NCBI GenBank assembly: GCA_013398055.1
Contig: VZRS01009471.1
Location: 372,001-436,000, forward strand
Direction of reading: 5' to 3'
Origin: Ifrita kowaldi
Lineage: Eukaryota > Chordata > Aves > Passeriformes > Cinclosomatidae
Length of the DNA: 64,000 nucleotides
Shown: positions 49,840-62,300 of the stretch, in pieces
How the letters are laid out: each line of letters begins with the position of its first letter
How positions within the stretch are numbered: position 1 is the first letter of the stretch
Notes under the pieces: generated by a model
Databases searched by the model: none
What the model saw: the letters and a program-made list of their open reading frames with translations, nothing else
What the model was told of the DNA's origin: nothing
Position numbers and translations under genes: made by a program

Positions 49840-49980
49840 GAGTGTTCCGTGCCTGTGCCGATGCCGTGTGTGACACGGGATCCCGTTTCAGTCGGGCACA
49901 GCTCGGCCCTTCTCTCGGCTTTGTTTACTCCGTCCCTCATCCGTCGTTAAACATTGATAGCTGCGAGCGGGAGCATGGGA
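49840..49980. promoter_or_regulatory. Small CpG-rich pocket inside predicted RABEP1 intron 1
   Basis: About 130 bp carry more than a dozen CpG in otherwise CpG-poor intronic DNA, for example in ttccgtgcctgtgccgatgc and ctccgtccctcatccgtcg. It could be an alternative promoter or enhancer, or an old GC-rich insertion. An ATG at 49,975 has no suitable splice donor soon after it, so I do not propose a coding exon. Confidence 0.3.
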
Positions 49981-50713
49981 GCAGCGCCTGGCAACTCAGG
50001 CAATCCTGACACTGCAAAATGCACCTCTTGCTTTTGGGGCTGGTTTTAAGTTGATAGCCTATGATGGCAAAGAAGTTTTCTTTTTCAGCTCTGTTACAGG
50101 CCTGGGGTGAGTTGGACCTAAATTCAGAGTGAAAAATGAGTGATAAATGACAAAGGCCTAATTGGAAATCTATGAATGAGTCCATTTCCTGCCATTGACT
50201 CCAGTGCATTTCCAGGTGGACTTTAATCTGTGCCATGCAGCCCGAGGGTACCTGTGCCTGGCAGTCTGGGCTTGGGATTACACTTGTATTTTGGGAAGTG
50301 TCTGTATGGCTTTTGTACAAATTCTACCTCTGAGGAAGAAAATAATTTCTTTGTAAACTTAATCACTTAGCAGAAAGGTGGTAGTTGTTAGGGTGTCTCA
50401 GAAAATAAACTTTCTTTCGCTTTTATTTCTTATGCAGGTGCATTTGAGGGGGTTGATGTTGACCTATATAGCCTATTGTCCTCAAGTTTGTGTCTTGTCT
50501 CACTGCAGTGGGGGTGTGCTGAGGTGTGTTCTGAGCTGTATATGTAGCGCAGGTGGTAAAACCACTTTAAACTTTGTATAGAATCGAAAGAACAATGTTA
50601 ATGTGCAGTTGCAGTGATGGATGACCTGCAGCTGAGATCTTAAACTGCTTGGTTTTTTGAATGCCTGCAGCTGGCCCTGACAGCTGCCAGAGCTCAGTTG
50701 TGGCAGGGGTTGA

Positions 50714-50735
50714 TTATTTATTTATTTATTTATTA
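50714..50735 (+). repeat. (ATTT)n microsatellite
   Basis: Four to five perfect copies of the tetramer lie in atttatttatttatttatta. Confidence 0.85.
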
Positions 50736-53267
50736 CTTTTTAGACATAACTGACAGGCTGCACAGAGGGGGGAATACTGTAAGTATGTAAATATTTAAAT
50801 TTCATTTTCTTCTTGGTGGCTCTGCCCTCCCTCTTTGTGTTTGAGCGGGAGGATTTAAAAAGGATGAGTCTGTTGTTTCCTCAGCTTAAAGCACTTGAAC
50901 GTTCTGCTCTTGTGGTGTCCTCTTGCCCTTCCATCCTCAGCAGAAGCAACTGACACCTTCAGAAGAAATACAGCTTGGTTGCTTTGCACTTTCTGATGGG
51001 AGCAGCAGCACAGCTGCTGCTGTCTCTCTGCTGAAGGAATATGGAAAGGGAATCAAGTAAACAAGGAGTGCTCGAGTCATCTTTGGGGGCAGGAGAGTTG
51101 GCTGATGCCTACAGTTGATTTAACTTTCAAGATTACTAACTGTAGAATGAAACAGTTTATTTGCATGGTCTTCAAAAGAGTGTGTGCAAGGTGAGTGATG
51201 TCCAGATTCCTCCTTGTTCAGTTGGAATGTGTGCATGTGGCTCCAGGGCGGTACCTGTGGATGCAGAGCTGCCTGGCTGGACCTGGACAGTGCAGCCACC
51301 TGCCCCTGGCACACAGCTCCCTTAGGCTCTAGTGCCTCCAGGAGTTTCCCTTCGGGAGCTGAAGCTGAGCTCAAAGCCAGCTCCTTAGGGCCAGCATGGC
51401 TGTGCATGGGGTGTGGAGCAGGAGGTGCCACGGTGGCTATGGGCTCTGCATCGCCCTGCACAGGACCGGGGGGAGTGGAAGCACAGGCAAACCCTTTCCC
51501 TTTGCAAGACTTCAGCAAGAGATCAAAGGCAACCCTTTCACCTTGGGAAGCATTTTTCCTACCCAGACCTGGTTCCACGTGTGGTGTTTCATCCCTGGCT
51601 TTGATCCAGGCACTCTCTGAACTCGCTTGAAGCTTTGCTCTCAGTGTGTCTTTGCTGCAGGTTCCTTTCATTTTCTGGAGAACTCTCCTGTGCAGTTGGC
51701 TTTGAACTACCCACATGGGGGTTGCTGGCCAGAAAAACCTATGTGTTTGTATTTAAGGTGATAAAAAAAACAAAATTAGGATTTTTGTAAAAAAACGACG
51801 TTAAAATTTCATCAGTCCTGTATCTGCATATATCTTTTATTCAGTACAGAACTGAACAGATTAAGTGCTGTATTTTGTAACACCATAAGCTCTTATAACC
51901 AGCAAAACATACCTGTGCTCTTAAAAGGTCCTTTTGTTTGTGTCTGCTCTTACTCTATGTCATCTGGTACCAAAAATAACTCTCCCATCTCAGTGGCATT
52001 GCCCATCCAGTGTTTTACCACTGCAAGCTGTAGAGCTGATTCCAGCTGTTCGTGAGTCTGAGTGGTTGATGCTGGAGTTGTGTAGCCTTTGTATTGTGTT
52101 TTCACTACTTGATCGTGGTGGGAAGTGTTGGATAGCATACACAAACACCTCTGATGGATCAATATTTTGTGTGTCTAGTCTGTGCTATGTAGAGGCTATA
52201 ACTGAAGTGATTCAGTTTTGCATGGCAGAGTTGGAACATGTCCACAAAATGCTTTTGCAGAACACATAGAGGCTCATGTAGAGGATCATTTTTTCCCCCA
52301 GTGCATTGCAGCAGGGAGATGGATTTTGTTCTGGCTCATCTGTCTTTTATTTCTGTTTCATATGGGAATTCTGAGGTGTGCAAGATGAAACTGCCACCTA
52401 CAGCAGATCTCTGAGGTGCAAAGAAGTTGATACTGCTCATGCAGATAGGTTGGTGGTTGTATGGGGTCTTCATGGCATCATACAGTGGTATCATATGGGT
52501 TTTTTTCAATAATAAGCATATTATAAGAATCTTTATAGACTTCCTACTCTTCCTTCTTTCGTTGTAGCACCTCATGAAGGGCTGATGTGGTAAATTCTGG
52601 AAAACGGTGTGATGTATGTGTGCCCTTGGGGATTTTTACCTGCTGGAAATGAGGAGAGTTTGATCTTACAATCAGTTAATTCTCTAGATTGTGGTCATCC
52701 TCTGGCAAACTTCTCTAGATGTAATCTGGTTCATCTTTTGGTTAACATGCTGAACTGAAGACTGCATTGATAATGGCACCTAATTTTTAGCTTACAGGGT
52801 TTCTTGTGCTTTGCCCTTTCATAGCTGTTGGCTGAGCTGCTGTCACTTTTTTTTTGACCTCAGCCTTTGAGCACTTGGTGCTTTGTTGCTCAGCCCTCAC
52901 ACACTCCCTGTGCCTCGTGACTAAATTCCCAGGGGAAAAAAACCATTACCAGAATTATTTCTATTTCTTCCTTTGTTGTGTATACCAAGTTGTGGTTTTC
53001 TTTGGAAGATTGTTTTCTGCAGAATTCCCTGCCACATTCCCTCTAGTTCCCCAGAGATGCTTAATTAGAATTTGGTGCTACAGTCTAAGAAAACTTACCT
53101 TCCTTTGTTCCTTAAAGGACTGGCTAGTTTTCCTGATGATCATGAGGCCACAGCAGAGCTAATGAGTAAAGATATTTTAACAAGAGTAAGCCCCAAACCT
53201 CAGCCTCGGAGAATGGGATGTCTGGATAACTGTTAGTGACGTACCTTATCTTCTGCATTATTTTTAG

Positions 53268-53396
53268 ATGCTCTTCTACAACGGGTTGCAGAATTGGAAA
53301 AGGTCAATGCAGAATTTCTGCGCACAAAGCAGCAACTTGAACAAGAATTTAATCAAAAGAGAGCAAAATTTAAGGAGTTATACCTGGCTAAGGAAG
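53268..53396 (+). CDS. RABEP1: RABEP1 coding exon 2
   Basis: The acceptor is attatttttag. The exon enters two bases into a codon, then reads ALLQRVAELEKVNAEF and on to KFKELYLAKE. The donor is aaggaag|gtaagt, one base into the next Glu codon. Confidence 0.95.
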
Positions 53397-56300
53397 GTAA
53401 GTCCTCAATTCTCTGAATTATTCTAAGGTTTATTGAACTTCATCTTCAAATAATCCCTGTACGAAGCACAGTCTTTTAAACAGTTGTAACAAGAGTGTAA
53501 GAGATTCAATAGGTGGCTATTGAGCTTCTTAGAATGAACTTTTAGAATTAAATTTAAAGATTTGCCTCATGGATGGGAGCCAGAGCAACTTGATGTCCAT
53601 GCTGAAGCACCACCAGTGAGTTTTAATACTAATTTCTGAGTTCTGGATGCACTCTCTGAGCAGGAGCTGATCTGGTAAATGGAAAGACATAGCCTGGATG
53701 CTGTGCTCTTTGTACCCTGTGGCCTTTTTTTTATGTAGCATTTATTTGTCTTAAATTTCCATCAGAGGTAGGCTGTAAGCAGGCAAACATTATAAAAGTT
53801 TTAATACCAGCCAAGGGCATCTATTTCAATAACACAATTTATAGGAAAATTTGAACCATATGAGCTCAAATATCTGATGAAGGATTGGAGAGTAGAGATA
53901 GCTGTTCTGAGAGCCAGATTGATTTATTTCTAATTCTGATGATTTTCCTGTCTTTAACATATGAAAGCAGAGCCAAACCATAATGCATTAAGACTGCAGC
54001 TGCTGTATAAGCTTATGAGAGCAGAAATACAACAGGCATAATGAAGATCAGATCATACAGCAAACCTATTTACTTGTGTTTCTAAGGCTGGATGAAAGGA
54101 AATCTTTGATACAAGACACTACTGATGAGATCAGCAATAATTCTCCCATTTTGGTACAGTCAAAAAATAGAAAATAAATTGTGATGAAGGAAGAAAAAAC
54201 ACCCCAACTTTTATGTGTACTGAAGTGAAAGGACACCAAAGGAGAATATACAAGCAATTACTTTTCTTTTTTTTACCCCCCCAAACTTTTTTTCCTCCAT
54301 CTCTCCAAGACCCTTTTCTAGATATGAATTGGGGCTGTTGGAACCCATCTTTAATACTGTCACTTGAAAACTAAGAATATTAATAGTGCAGAGTCTTGGT
54401 TTTTTTACACGAGGATTAATGTCCTTTTAAGTACTTGATTAGTTCTGGGTTCCATCTTCTCTGTTGAGGGTGAGAGCACCAGGATTGATTTGGCTTTTTG
54501 GCCCTAAGGGAAATACATGGAGATAGCTTGGTTTGGGCTGTGTGCTGGCCAGATGTTTCTGCTAAAAGTGATTGCCATTGAAACAGGCTATGTGGGCATA
54601 AACCACATATTTTGTGTTAGTGCTTTTGGAATTAATTATACATGTCTTCCAGATCTGTTTGTTTCAGATTAGCTGGATTCAGGAGGATAATGTGAAATTA
54701 GTTTAATTTTTGTTTATAGTTGCAACAATTAGAGAAGTAGTGGGAGTTCCATTGAATGTATCCCTTTTCTTAGTAGAAGCTCAGTTTTACCGAAGTCTTT
54801 GGTAAAGAACAAATTAGGCTGCATGGTTTTCTTATGTGGGCTCTCCAAAGCGGTCACAGAGTGTTTCTGCTTGAGAAATATGAAGTGTTCCATCCAAATT
54901 GAGAACCAAGTCGGTGCCAGAAGTGGGAGAAAAACTGTTTTCCAGTCTGTTCTTTCCTTTTCCAGATTCATTACCAGAATGAGTTAAATAATAAGAACTG
55001 GTGAAAAGCGCAGTTTGCTTTCATCAGGTGTATTGATCCTAGTTACATCTGGTGTTTGCTTTGTGCCTGCATCCACGAGAAGATACTCCTTTAATAAAAG
55101 GCAAGGGCAAGCAAAGTCAAGAAATAGCATTCCCTGAAGATACCTGCCAACATTTGTTCAGTCCTTACAGTTTTAATACCAGTGCTTCCTTCACTCCCTT
55201 CTGTTCTTTACCATAGCAACTAGGGCTACACTTCAGATTGAACTAATCAATCTAAATAATCAAGCTAAATGTATATAATCCTCCTTTCAGAGGACCTGAA
55301 AAGACAGAATGCAGTGCTGCAGGCAGCCCAGGATGACCTGGGCCAGCTGCGGACCCAGCTGATGGAAGCCCACGCCGAAATGGAGAACATCAAGGCCATA
55401 GCCACAGTGTCAGAGACCACCAAGCAGGAGGCCATCGATGAGGTCAAGAGGCAGTGGCAAGAAGAAGTGGCTTCACTCCAGGCTATCATGAAAGGTAACA
55501 ACCAGGCAAGCTGCTGAGATCAGCCACCCTGATGTCTCTGGGGATTTGGGCCTGCTCTTCCACAGAATATGGATGATGGTTATGGCTTGGGAAAGCTGCA
55601 GAAGGGCTGGATGAAGTGTAATTCCCAAGGCTGTGAAAAGGAGCTTGGTGGGTTTTTATTGTCAGCTTGAGGACATAATTTAGAATTCATGGCCATGGGA
55701 ACCTCATGTATATGCAAAGCATTTTTGAGGGACTATGAGTGTGATACCTCATCCTTCCACGAAGATAAGTATGATGCCTGTAATTTGACAAGTCTGAAAA
55801 CAGCTTTAAGCTGCCAGCATGATTCTCTTTTTTCCTTCTGTGTGAGCACAGTTCTGCTCTCACAGTCAGGTGTCTCTCCAGTACTCACATGGGCCTTCCC
55901 CCAGGGTAGTGACTGCACATGCTGCTCTCTCGGTCCTGAGTGGTTTTTTTCTTGATAGTTCTGATCTATTCCTTGTTGTATTTGCGTGTTGCACAGCTGT
56001 TGACATTTCTGAGACAAAGTGAATGAACAAAAGGATATGAACTGGGAACAGACTATTGCCACAAATGTCTGTTTTCTTAAAGGTCCACAAACAGGATCAC
56101 TCTATCCTGAGCCTACAGCCCGTTGGCTGTGGGTAGTTTTTCCATCACCTCATTATGCTTTTCACCCAGAGCAGAAAAACCTTCCTGTATATTGAGTACA
56201 CGAATGTCTGTTTACTTATGATCTGCACAGATACATGGACCTAGATTAAGGCTCAGCTGTGCCAGCTGCTGTCCCTGTGTAAACACAGACAGCTCCTGAC

Positions 56301-59300
56301 CTGAGAGGGGTAGTGTTAATCCTGGGCAAATGGAAGCTATGTGAGAAGTTTGAATTTCTTTGCATTTTGAAGTACCTTTTTAAGGTTTTGGTCATTTGTT
56401 TGGATGATGTGCTTGGAGGTACAAAATGTGCTGCTACATAGGATGTTAGTCACGTACATTACCTTGAAATTAGGAGTTGCACAGTTTTTGGGGCTTGTTT
56501 CTTTGTGTTCTTGTGATGGTACTAATTAAAATTCAGTTCCTTTGGATTTTTTACTTGCATATTTGGGTTTTGGGGCAGGAGTCCAAGGGAAGGGAGAGTT
56601 CACCGTTGTCCTAGTTTTGAGTAATTGTAATAAATCGTTGAGTGGTTGGAGATGGAGTTCCTAAAGCTCTGTTCTTTAACTTACATTGAAAATAAGTTTT
56701 GAAAATGCTGTTTTCTAGAGACTGTTCGTGACTATGAGCTCCAGTATCACCACAGGATGGAGCAAGAGCGAGCTCAGTGGAACCAGTACCGAGAAAACAT
56801 GGAGCGGGAAATTGCAGAGTTAAGGAGGCGACTCTCCGAAGGCCAGGAGGAAGAAAACCTAGAAAATGAAATGAAAAAGGTACATTGGAATGGAGCTGCT
56901 CAGTTTCTGTTTGAAGATAGGCCCGTGGGGGTCACGCATGGGTTCGTTCCTACGCCTGCTGTAATTCTTCAGCAATTCACACAGCCTGCTCCTGCCAACT
57001 GCCAGCCTTTGTTCATGGAAGTCATCATGACCTAATCCATTTGAAGCCTTAAAGCTTTTGTTCCTAATTATGTGGATTCAGTGAGAGAATTGCACCTGAG
57101 AAGATGGTAACGTTTTGCCTTCAGCTTGTAAAAGCAGGCAGCCTTGTAAAGTCACTTGCCGTAATGTCAAATGAGCTCAAGTAAAACCACCTTTAGATTT
57201 TCCTGAATTGGCTGCAGTTTTATGAAGTTTCCTTTACACTTCTGTACCTTTATTTCTTTTGCCAGGTCTTAAAAACTTAAACTGCCCATTAAAAACCTCA
57301 GAATACCTGAGATGTCTTTCCTCTTTCTCTAGAGTAAGCCTCAGTACTGCTGCCTCCCTAGGAAGTACAGAGCCTTGCTGTCATAAAACAACAGGCTCTA
57401 GATGATGAAAAATAATTGCTCTGGAGTATGGACACATATTGTTGTAGTCGTTCAAAGGTCTTAAGTTCTATGAACTAAGAAAAGTTCATAGAAGTAGATT
57501 GAGGTGCCTTGTCTTGAGTTTGGATTTTCTTTTTTTTGTTGAGGTTGAAGATTTGATGTGTTTCCTTTCAGACAAGGAAAGGAAATTGAACCTGTCATAA
57601 TAGATCAGTGCTTTATAATCTTTATTTATTTTATTATAATAACTTGCTTTTTCATTAATTTCTCATCTCAGCAGGCTTACCTTGGTCTTCAAGGTGTTCT
57701 AAGACAATTTTAAAGTAGTGACTGAACCTATATTCAATGAAGGAGTAGGCTAACATCTGATAATCTGCCACATCACTGCATGTCCTTGTTCCTGCTTGCT
57801 GTCAGCAGAAGGAATGCAGTATGGAATAACAAACATTCCACATGAGAAACATTTTAGCTATTTTTAATATGTTGTAGCAAGCAATCAGTATTAGTGTTGC
57901 AAAATGGAATTCTTTTTCTGAGACTTAGAAAGAGATTCATGACTGGTGCTGGTTGTAGCTGCATTATTGCTGTCAGTGTTAAGTGGGACTGCTCTTAATG
58001 TACCCCTTATTTCAAAGGTGAGAGTCAGGGCAAAGCCTGTTCTAATCCCACTGAAATTGTAAGACATACGCTGTTTTTGAGAAAAGGTTTTAGTCTTATT
58101 AAGGAAAAAAATACTTTGGTTGAAGCTGAATGGAGGTTCAAAACTGGATCAGTGTGGTGAGTCTTGTAGAAACAACTCAGAAGATGCAGAGTTCACAGTG
58201 TAAAACTCCTGGCATTGCACTCCCAACTAACTGCCAATAAGCGCTTCCAGAAAACAATCTCTCTCAACTGATTCAGATTTTTAATCTGAATTTACTGATA
58301 ATGTGTGTTAAAATTGCAAGTTGCTGACATGGCAGCACAGCTCACCTAAACTCAGTGCCTTTAGTGGAGCAGTTTAGCATGGCAGGTAAATAGCATTTTC
58401 AACTACAGTCCTTTAAAAGGGAATTAAATATCCCTGGTGATCCTAAAGGAAAAGGTGATCAGTTTATTAATCTCTGGTTAATAGGAGCTTGGAAAGCTTT
58501 CTAGGCCTGTAAAGAAGAGGGACATGTACCTTATGTAATAGAAGGGGGAGGGGGTAATCTGGTTTTCAGAGTGCAGCTTGAAATAATTGTTTAAACTGCT
58601 TTGCATGGGGTTTTAATCTTCTTTGTTATTATTAAACCTGTGAGGTTTTTCCTCAAGGAGACTAAGAATTAGACCAAAATTAGCAAAAGGACATTCAATT
58701 TTACCTAAAAACAAACAAGCAAATCCCAAGCCCATAAAAATGTATGCTTGGCCAGCAGAATAATGAATATTCATGTGTCAGCAGTCAGTGTGAAAAGGGG
58801 AATTTTCTTGATCACTTGGGATGTGTTATTTGAAGACTTGTGATCAATTCCTCATGCAAAATGGCATTTGCAGCCAGCAATGCTTATACTTCATCTTTAC
58901 ATTCTCTTTTGTCAGAAAGAGCATGTCTGGTGGAACCCATGCTCTTGTCTGGAAGCAGCTGTTTTGCTTTTCCATGTAAATGTATTTCAGGCTGCAAATT
59001 GCTTATTTCTGTAGAGAAGTTGTGTGTTCTTTATCATAAAGCAACGATTTCTAAGAAAATCTTGTAGCTGTATTCCTAATCTCCCTTCCCAACTCAAAAA
59101 GGGTAGATACCTTGACCTAATGATTAACGTGCCTACTTAGTGATCAATCTTTTAGAAAACTTGCCGGTGATTTATAAAAATCTGTTTTCCTCTTGGGTTG
59201 TAATACCGAGTAGGTCTAGGGTTTTTTATTTTCACAGAAGCTCGAAGCAATCTACCACAGCAGCATGTATTTCCCTGCATGTTCTCTGCTGGGTAATGAC

Positions 59301-62300
59301 TGCTCTGACCCTGGACAACAACTGGGTGGGGATGAATTGTGCCCAAACTTTGGCCACTGGCAAAATTTGACTTGGCTTTTTTTCAGTCAGACCTCATTTT
59401 CTGTTCAAGAAAGGATCTGTTTTGCTGTTGGAGCTGCGATGAATATAAATACTTCTCTTAGCACAGTTGTGTCAAACTTGGAGTAGAAGTCTGCAAAGCA
59501 GGTATTTTGTGTGCAGAGAGAGCAGGAAAGGACAAGCCTCCTGTTAGGAAGTGTGCTTATTAGTCAGGAGAGGGGAAATTGGAAGGGGAGAATAATCAGA
59601 TTTCTGTGACAGAGTTGGCCATAAAGTCTGTTCTACAGCAAGCTATTTTTGCTGGTAATGGTGAAGAACAGTGGGATAAATTTAGATGATTTTTAAATGG
59701 TTTAGTCCTGCTTTAAAGAGAGATCTTCAAATTGTGTCTGTGTGTTTTCCACTGGTCTCATTTTTAAGGAACAAACTCAGGTGTAATGTTACTTGGGATT
59801 TCTCCTGTCAGGTGTTTGTTCCTCTGAAAATGACTTGGACTCGTTTTTAGCATTATCTCTTCATGGAGTCATATTCCTGCTGTGGTCTGCAGGTCCCTCA
59901 CAGTGTGTTCTGCAGTCCCTGTGCTGGGGGCAGCGGGTTTTGCTGGGGCAGAAGTGGTTTGGGTGCTTGGATTTTGGTTAAGGAATGAGTAAAGATGAGC
60001 TGATCATGTGTAAAACTGTGGCCGATGACAGCCAAGTTAAGTTTAATAAAAAGTTAGAAGAAATAAATGTTTTAAGGATCGCACCTCTGGAAGAGTCCAA
60101 ATAACACCTCTTAGCACAGGAAATTTGATGCTGTGGCACCTCTTGCCACAGTGACAGTATGTTTAAGTAGCATTTTGCAACACAACAGATATTTTATTGA
60201 AAGGTTGAGTGGAGCTTTAGCCTCGATTTTGGAGTCTCAGTAATTCTCTATGTCCAAGAGCAGACCTAGGGCCCAGCACTCCTTTTGTTAGCGGAGGGAG
60301 GCTGTTCTGAGTGTTTAGCTCCAGATCACACTGACCTTTAATAGGGATCCTTAATGATATGTTGCAACCACAGTGTCAAACTTCAGCTCTGTTTACCAAG
60401 CAGTAAAAGCTGGAGTAATTTTTCTGTATGTGGAATGTGATACAGTTTTGTCTTTCCAGTTGGTTGCTGTTCACAGTCTGGTTTTGCTTTCAGAGAACTT
60501 TCTGACTGTTTCTCTGAACTGCTTAGTTCCAACACAGGCACATTTGTTGCTCTGTATTCTGTGTTGAGCCATGTGAAACCAGGCTGGCAGTGAAATATTG
60601 CTGCAGTTATCATGAATAATTAGAAAAGAACATCTTCAACACTCCAGAAAATGTTGTGCTATATTTAGTCCATAGAAACCAGCTATAGGTAGCATTAAAT
60701 GAATAGAACTGATGTGATAAATGAAATACAAAGCAATGTCTGAAGTGGAACTCCTGCTCCCATCTGTTTGAAAAATGTGACTGTTGAGTTGCTGGCTGCA
60801 AGCGCCAGGGTCTGGGTGTGTGTGTGACAGTCACATGTCCCTGGTATTGAATTCACTGCTGGGTCCCTTGCTTTCCTCATGGCTTTTATTGGTACTCTAG
60901 CAGTGACAAAATGTAGCAGAAGTAAATGAAACATAAAGAAATTTAATTTTGCGTTGTGTTCAGAATTTTCTGTAAAGCTCTAAAATTGTAGTGTTTATAT
61001 AATTGACAGGTATTGCAATAATATATTTTGTCTATTAATTTTAAGTTAGAAAACTTCAATGGTTGAAAACTATTTTCTATTTCTCTTCCTGAAAGTCTTG
61101 CTCAGAATACAGTTGTCAATGAGCTCACCAGAAACTGAAAGTCAAACGAGTCAAACATCTAAAACCTGCATTCTACTCTAGTTTTAAAACCAGACTTGAG
61201 TGCTATCTTTTACTGTCTGTCTTTGCTGATGAGGTTATGAAAGATGTCATCTTTTGAAACTTCAGCTTTGGGACACAGTTCCCTGCCCTCCCTCCCCTGC
61301 TGAGTTCTTCCAGTAGAAGATAGAGAACCAGCTGAGCATTCTGAGCCTCGTGCACAAAGCCAGCCCAAATGAGGATGCTGGAATTCTCTGTGCCTTGGAG
61401 AGTTTTACTGCAGCGAGTATTTGAGTGTTCTGCTGGCTCTTGGGGAGTCTGTGGGAGCTGCTCCATTCACTTGGGAAGTCTGTAGTGCATCCATGGAGAA
61501 AAGGCAGAGCATTTAAGAAATGGGGATGTCAGGGCCACACATTAACATGTGCAGTTCTGGATTTGAACCCTGAATGCTATTTCTCATTTTAATTCTTGCT
61601 ATTTTTACCTGTCTTTCTCTTTTTTTTTCTTTCCTTGAAACAGTCCTCTAATTCTGTTGCTCTTTGATCTTCTCAGAACTACTTTTTGAAAAAATCATGG
61701 GATAAATTGTCTATATATAGTTCGAAATATTCAGTACAGTAACACCAAAACCTGATGCTGTGTCAGTAGTAAAGTTGAAGAGTGATCTTCTAAAAGAGAA
61801 CTAAGCTACACTAGGCATTACTGTGCAGCTCCATTTGCTTTTAACTTTTTGAGTAAGCAACTGCATGGTCAGTACCTCATCATGCACTTCTTCGGGGCTT
61901 TTTCATATGTGCTTTGTGGCAGGAAGTTGTGGGACAGTCAGGCCTTTAATAACAGAAAAGCACACATTTTTAAAATGCTTGATCCATGCATTTTCTCCCA
62001 GGTGTCGAGAGTGATAGATTTGCTAACATTCCCTTTTAAAACAGATATTTGTGGCCTAACCCATACATAGATTTAAAATTTAGTTGCCTTCTGTAAATGG
62101 AGTAATATCAGCCTATTGTCACAGAGATGGCTGCTGAACTGAATAAATACCAGTAAGATGAGCATTGAAAGTGGAAGTTTAGTCAGCTTTTTTTGTTGAT
62201 GTAGAGATTTTCTCCAAATGTCTCCAGTAATGGGAACTGTTGTGAAAATTCTGATGATTTATTACAATTTATTGTCTTAACCAGGCTCAGGAAGATGCCG

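Larger units (their letters stand above)
35600..53267 (+). other. RABEP1: Predicted first intron of RABEP1
   Basis: If the CpG island is the promoter, this 17.7-kb stretch is intron 1. The plus strand is rich in T and G, as expected for the sense strand of a transcribed intron. I recognise no conserved exon in it. It contains the N-bracketed duplicate at 39.45 kb, a CR1 tail at 47.35 kb, simple repeats, a small CpG-rich pocket at 49.85-49.98 kb, and a moderately GC-rich segment at 51.1-51.7 kb with a 198-codon minus-strand open frame of unknown meaning. Confidence 0.55.

Noticed and set aside
56880..57035. Extension of the RABEP1 exon 4 frame to a stop at 57,035
   Set aside because: A good donor (aag|gtacat) lies at the point where rabaptin similarity stops, and exon 5 continues the family sequence.
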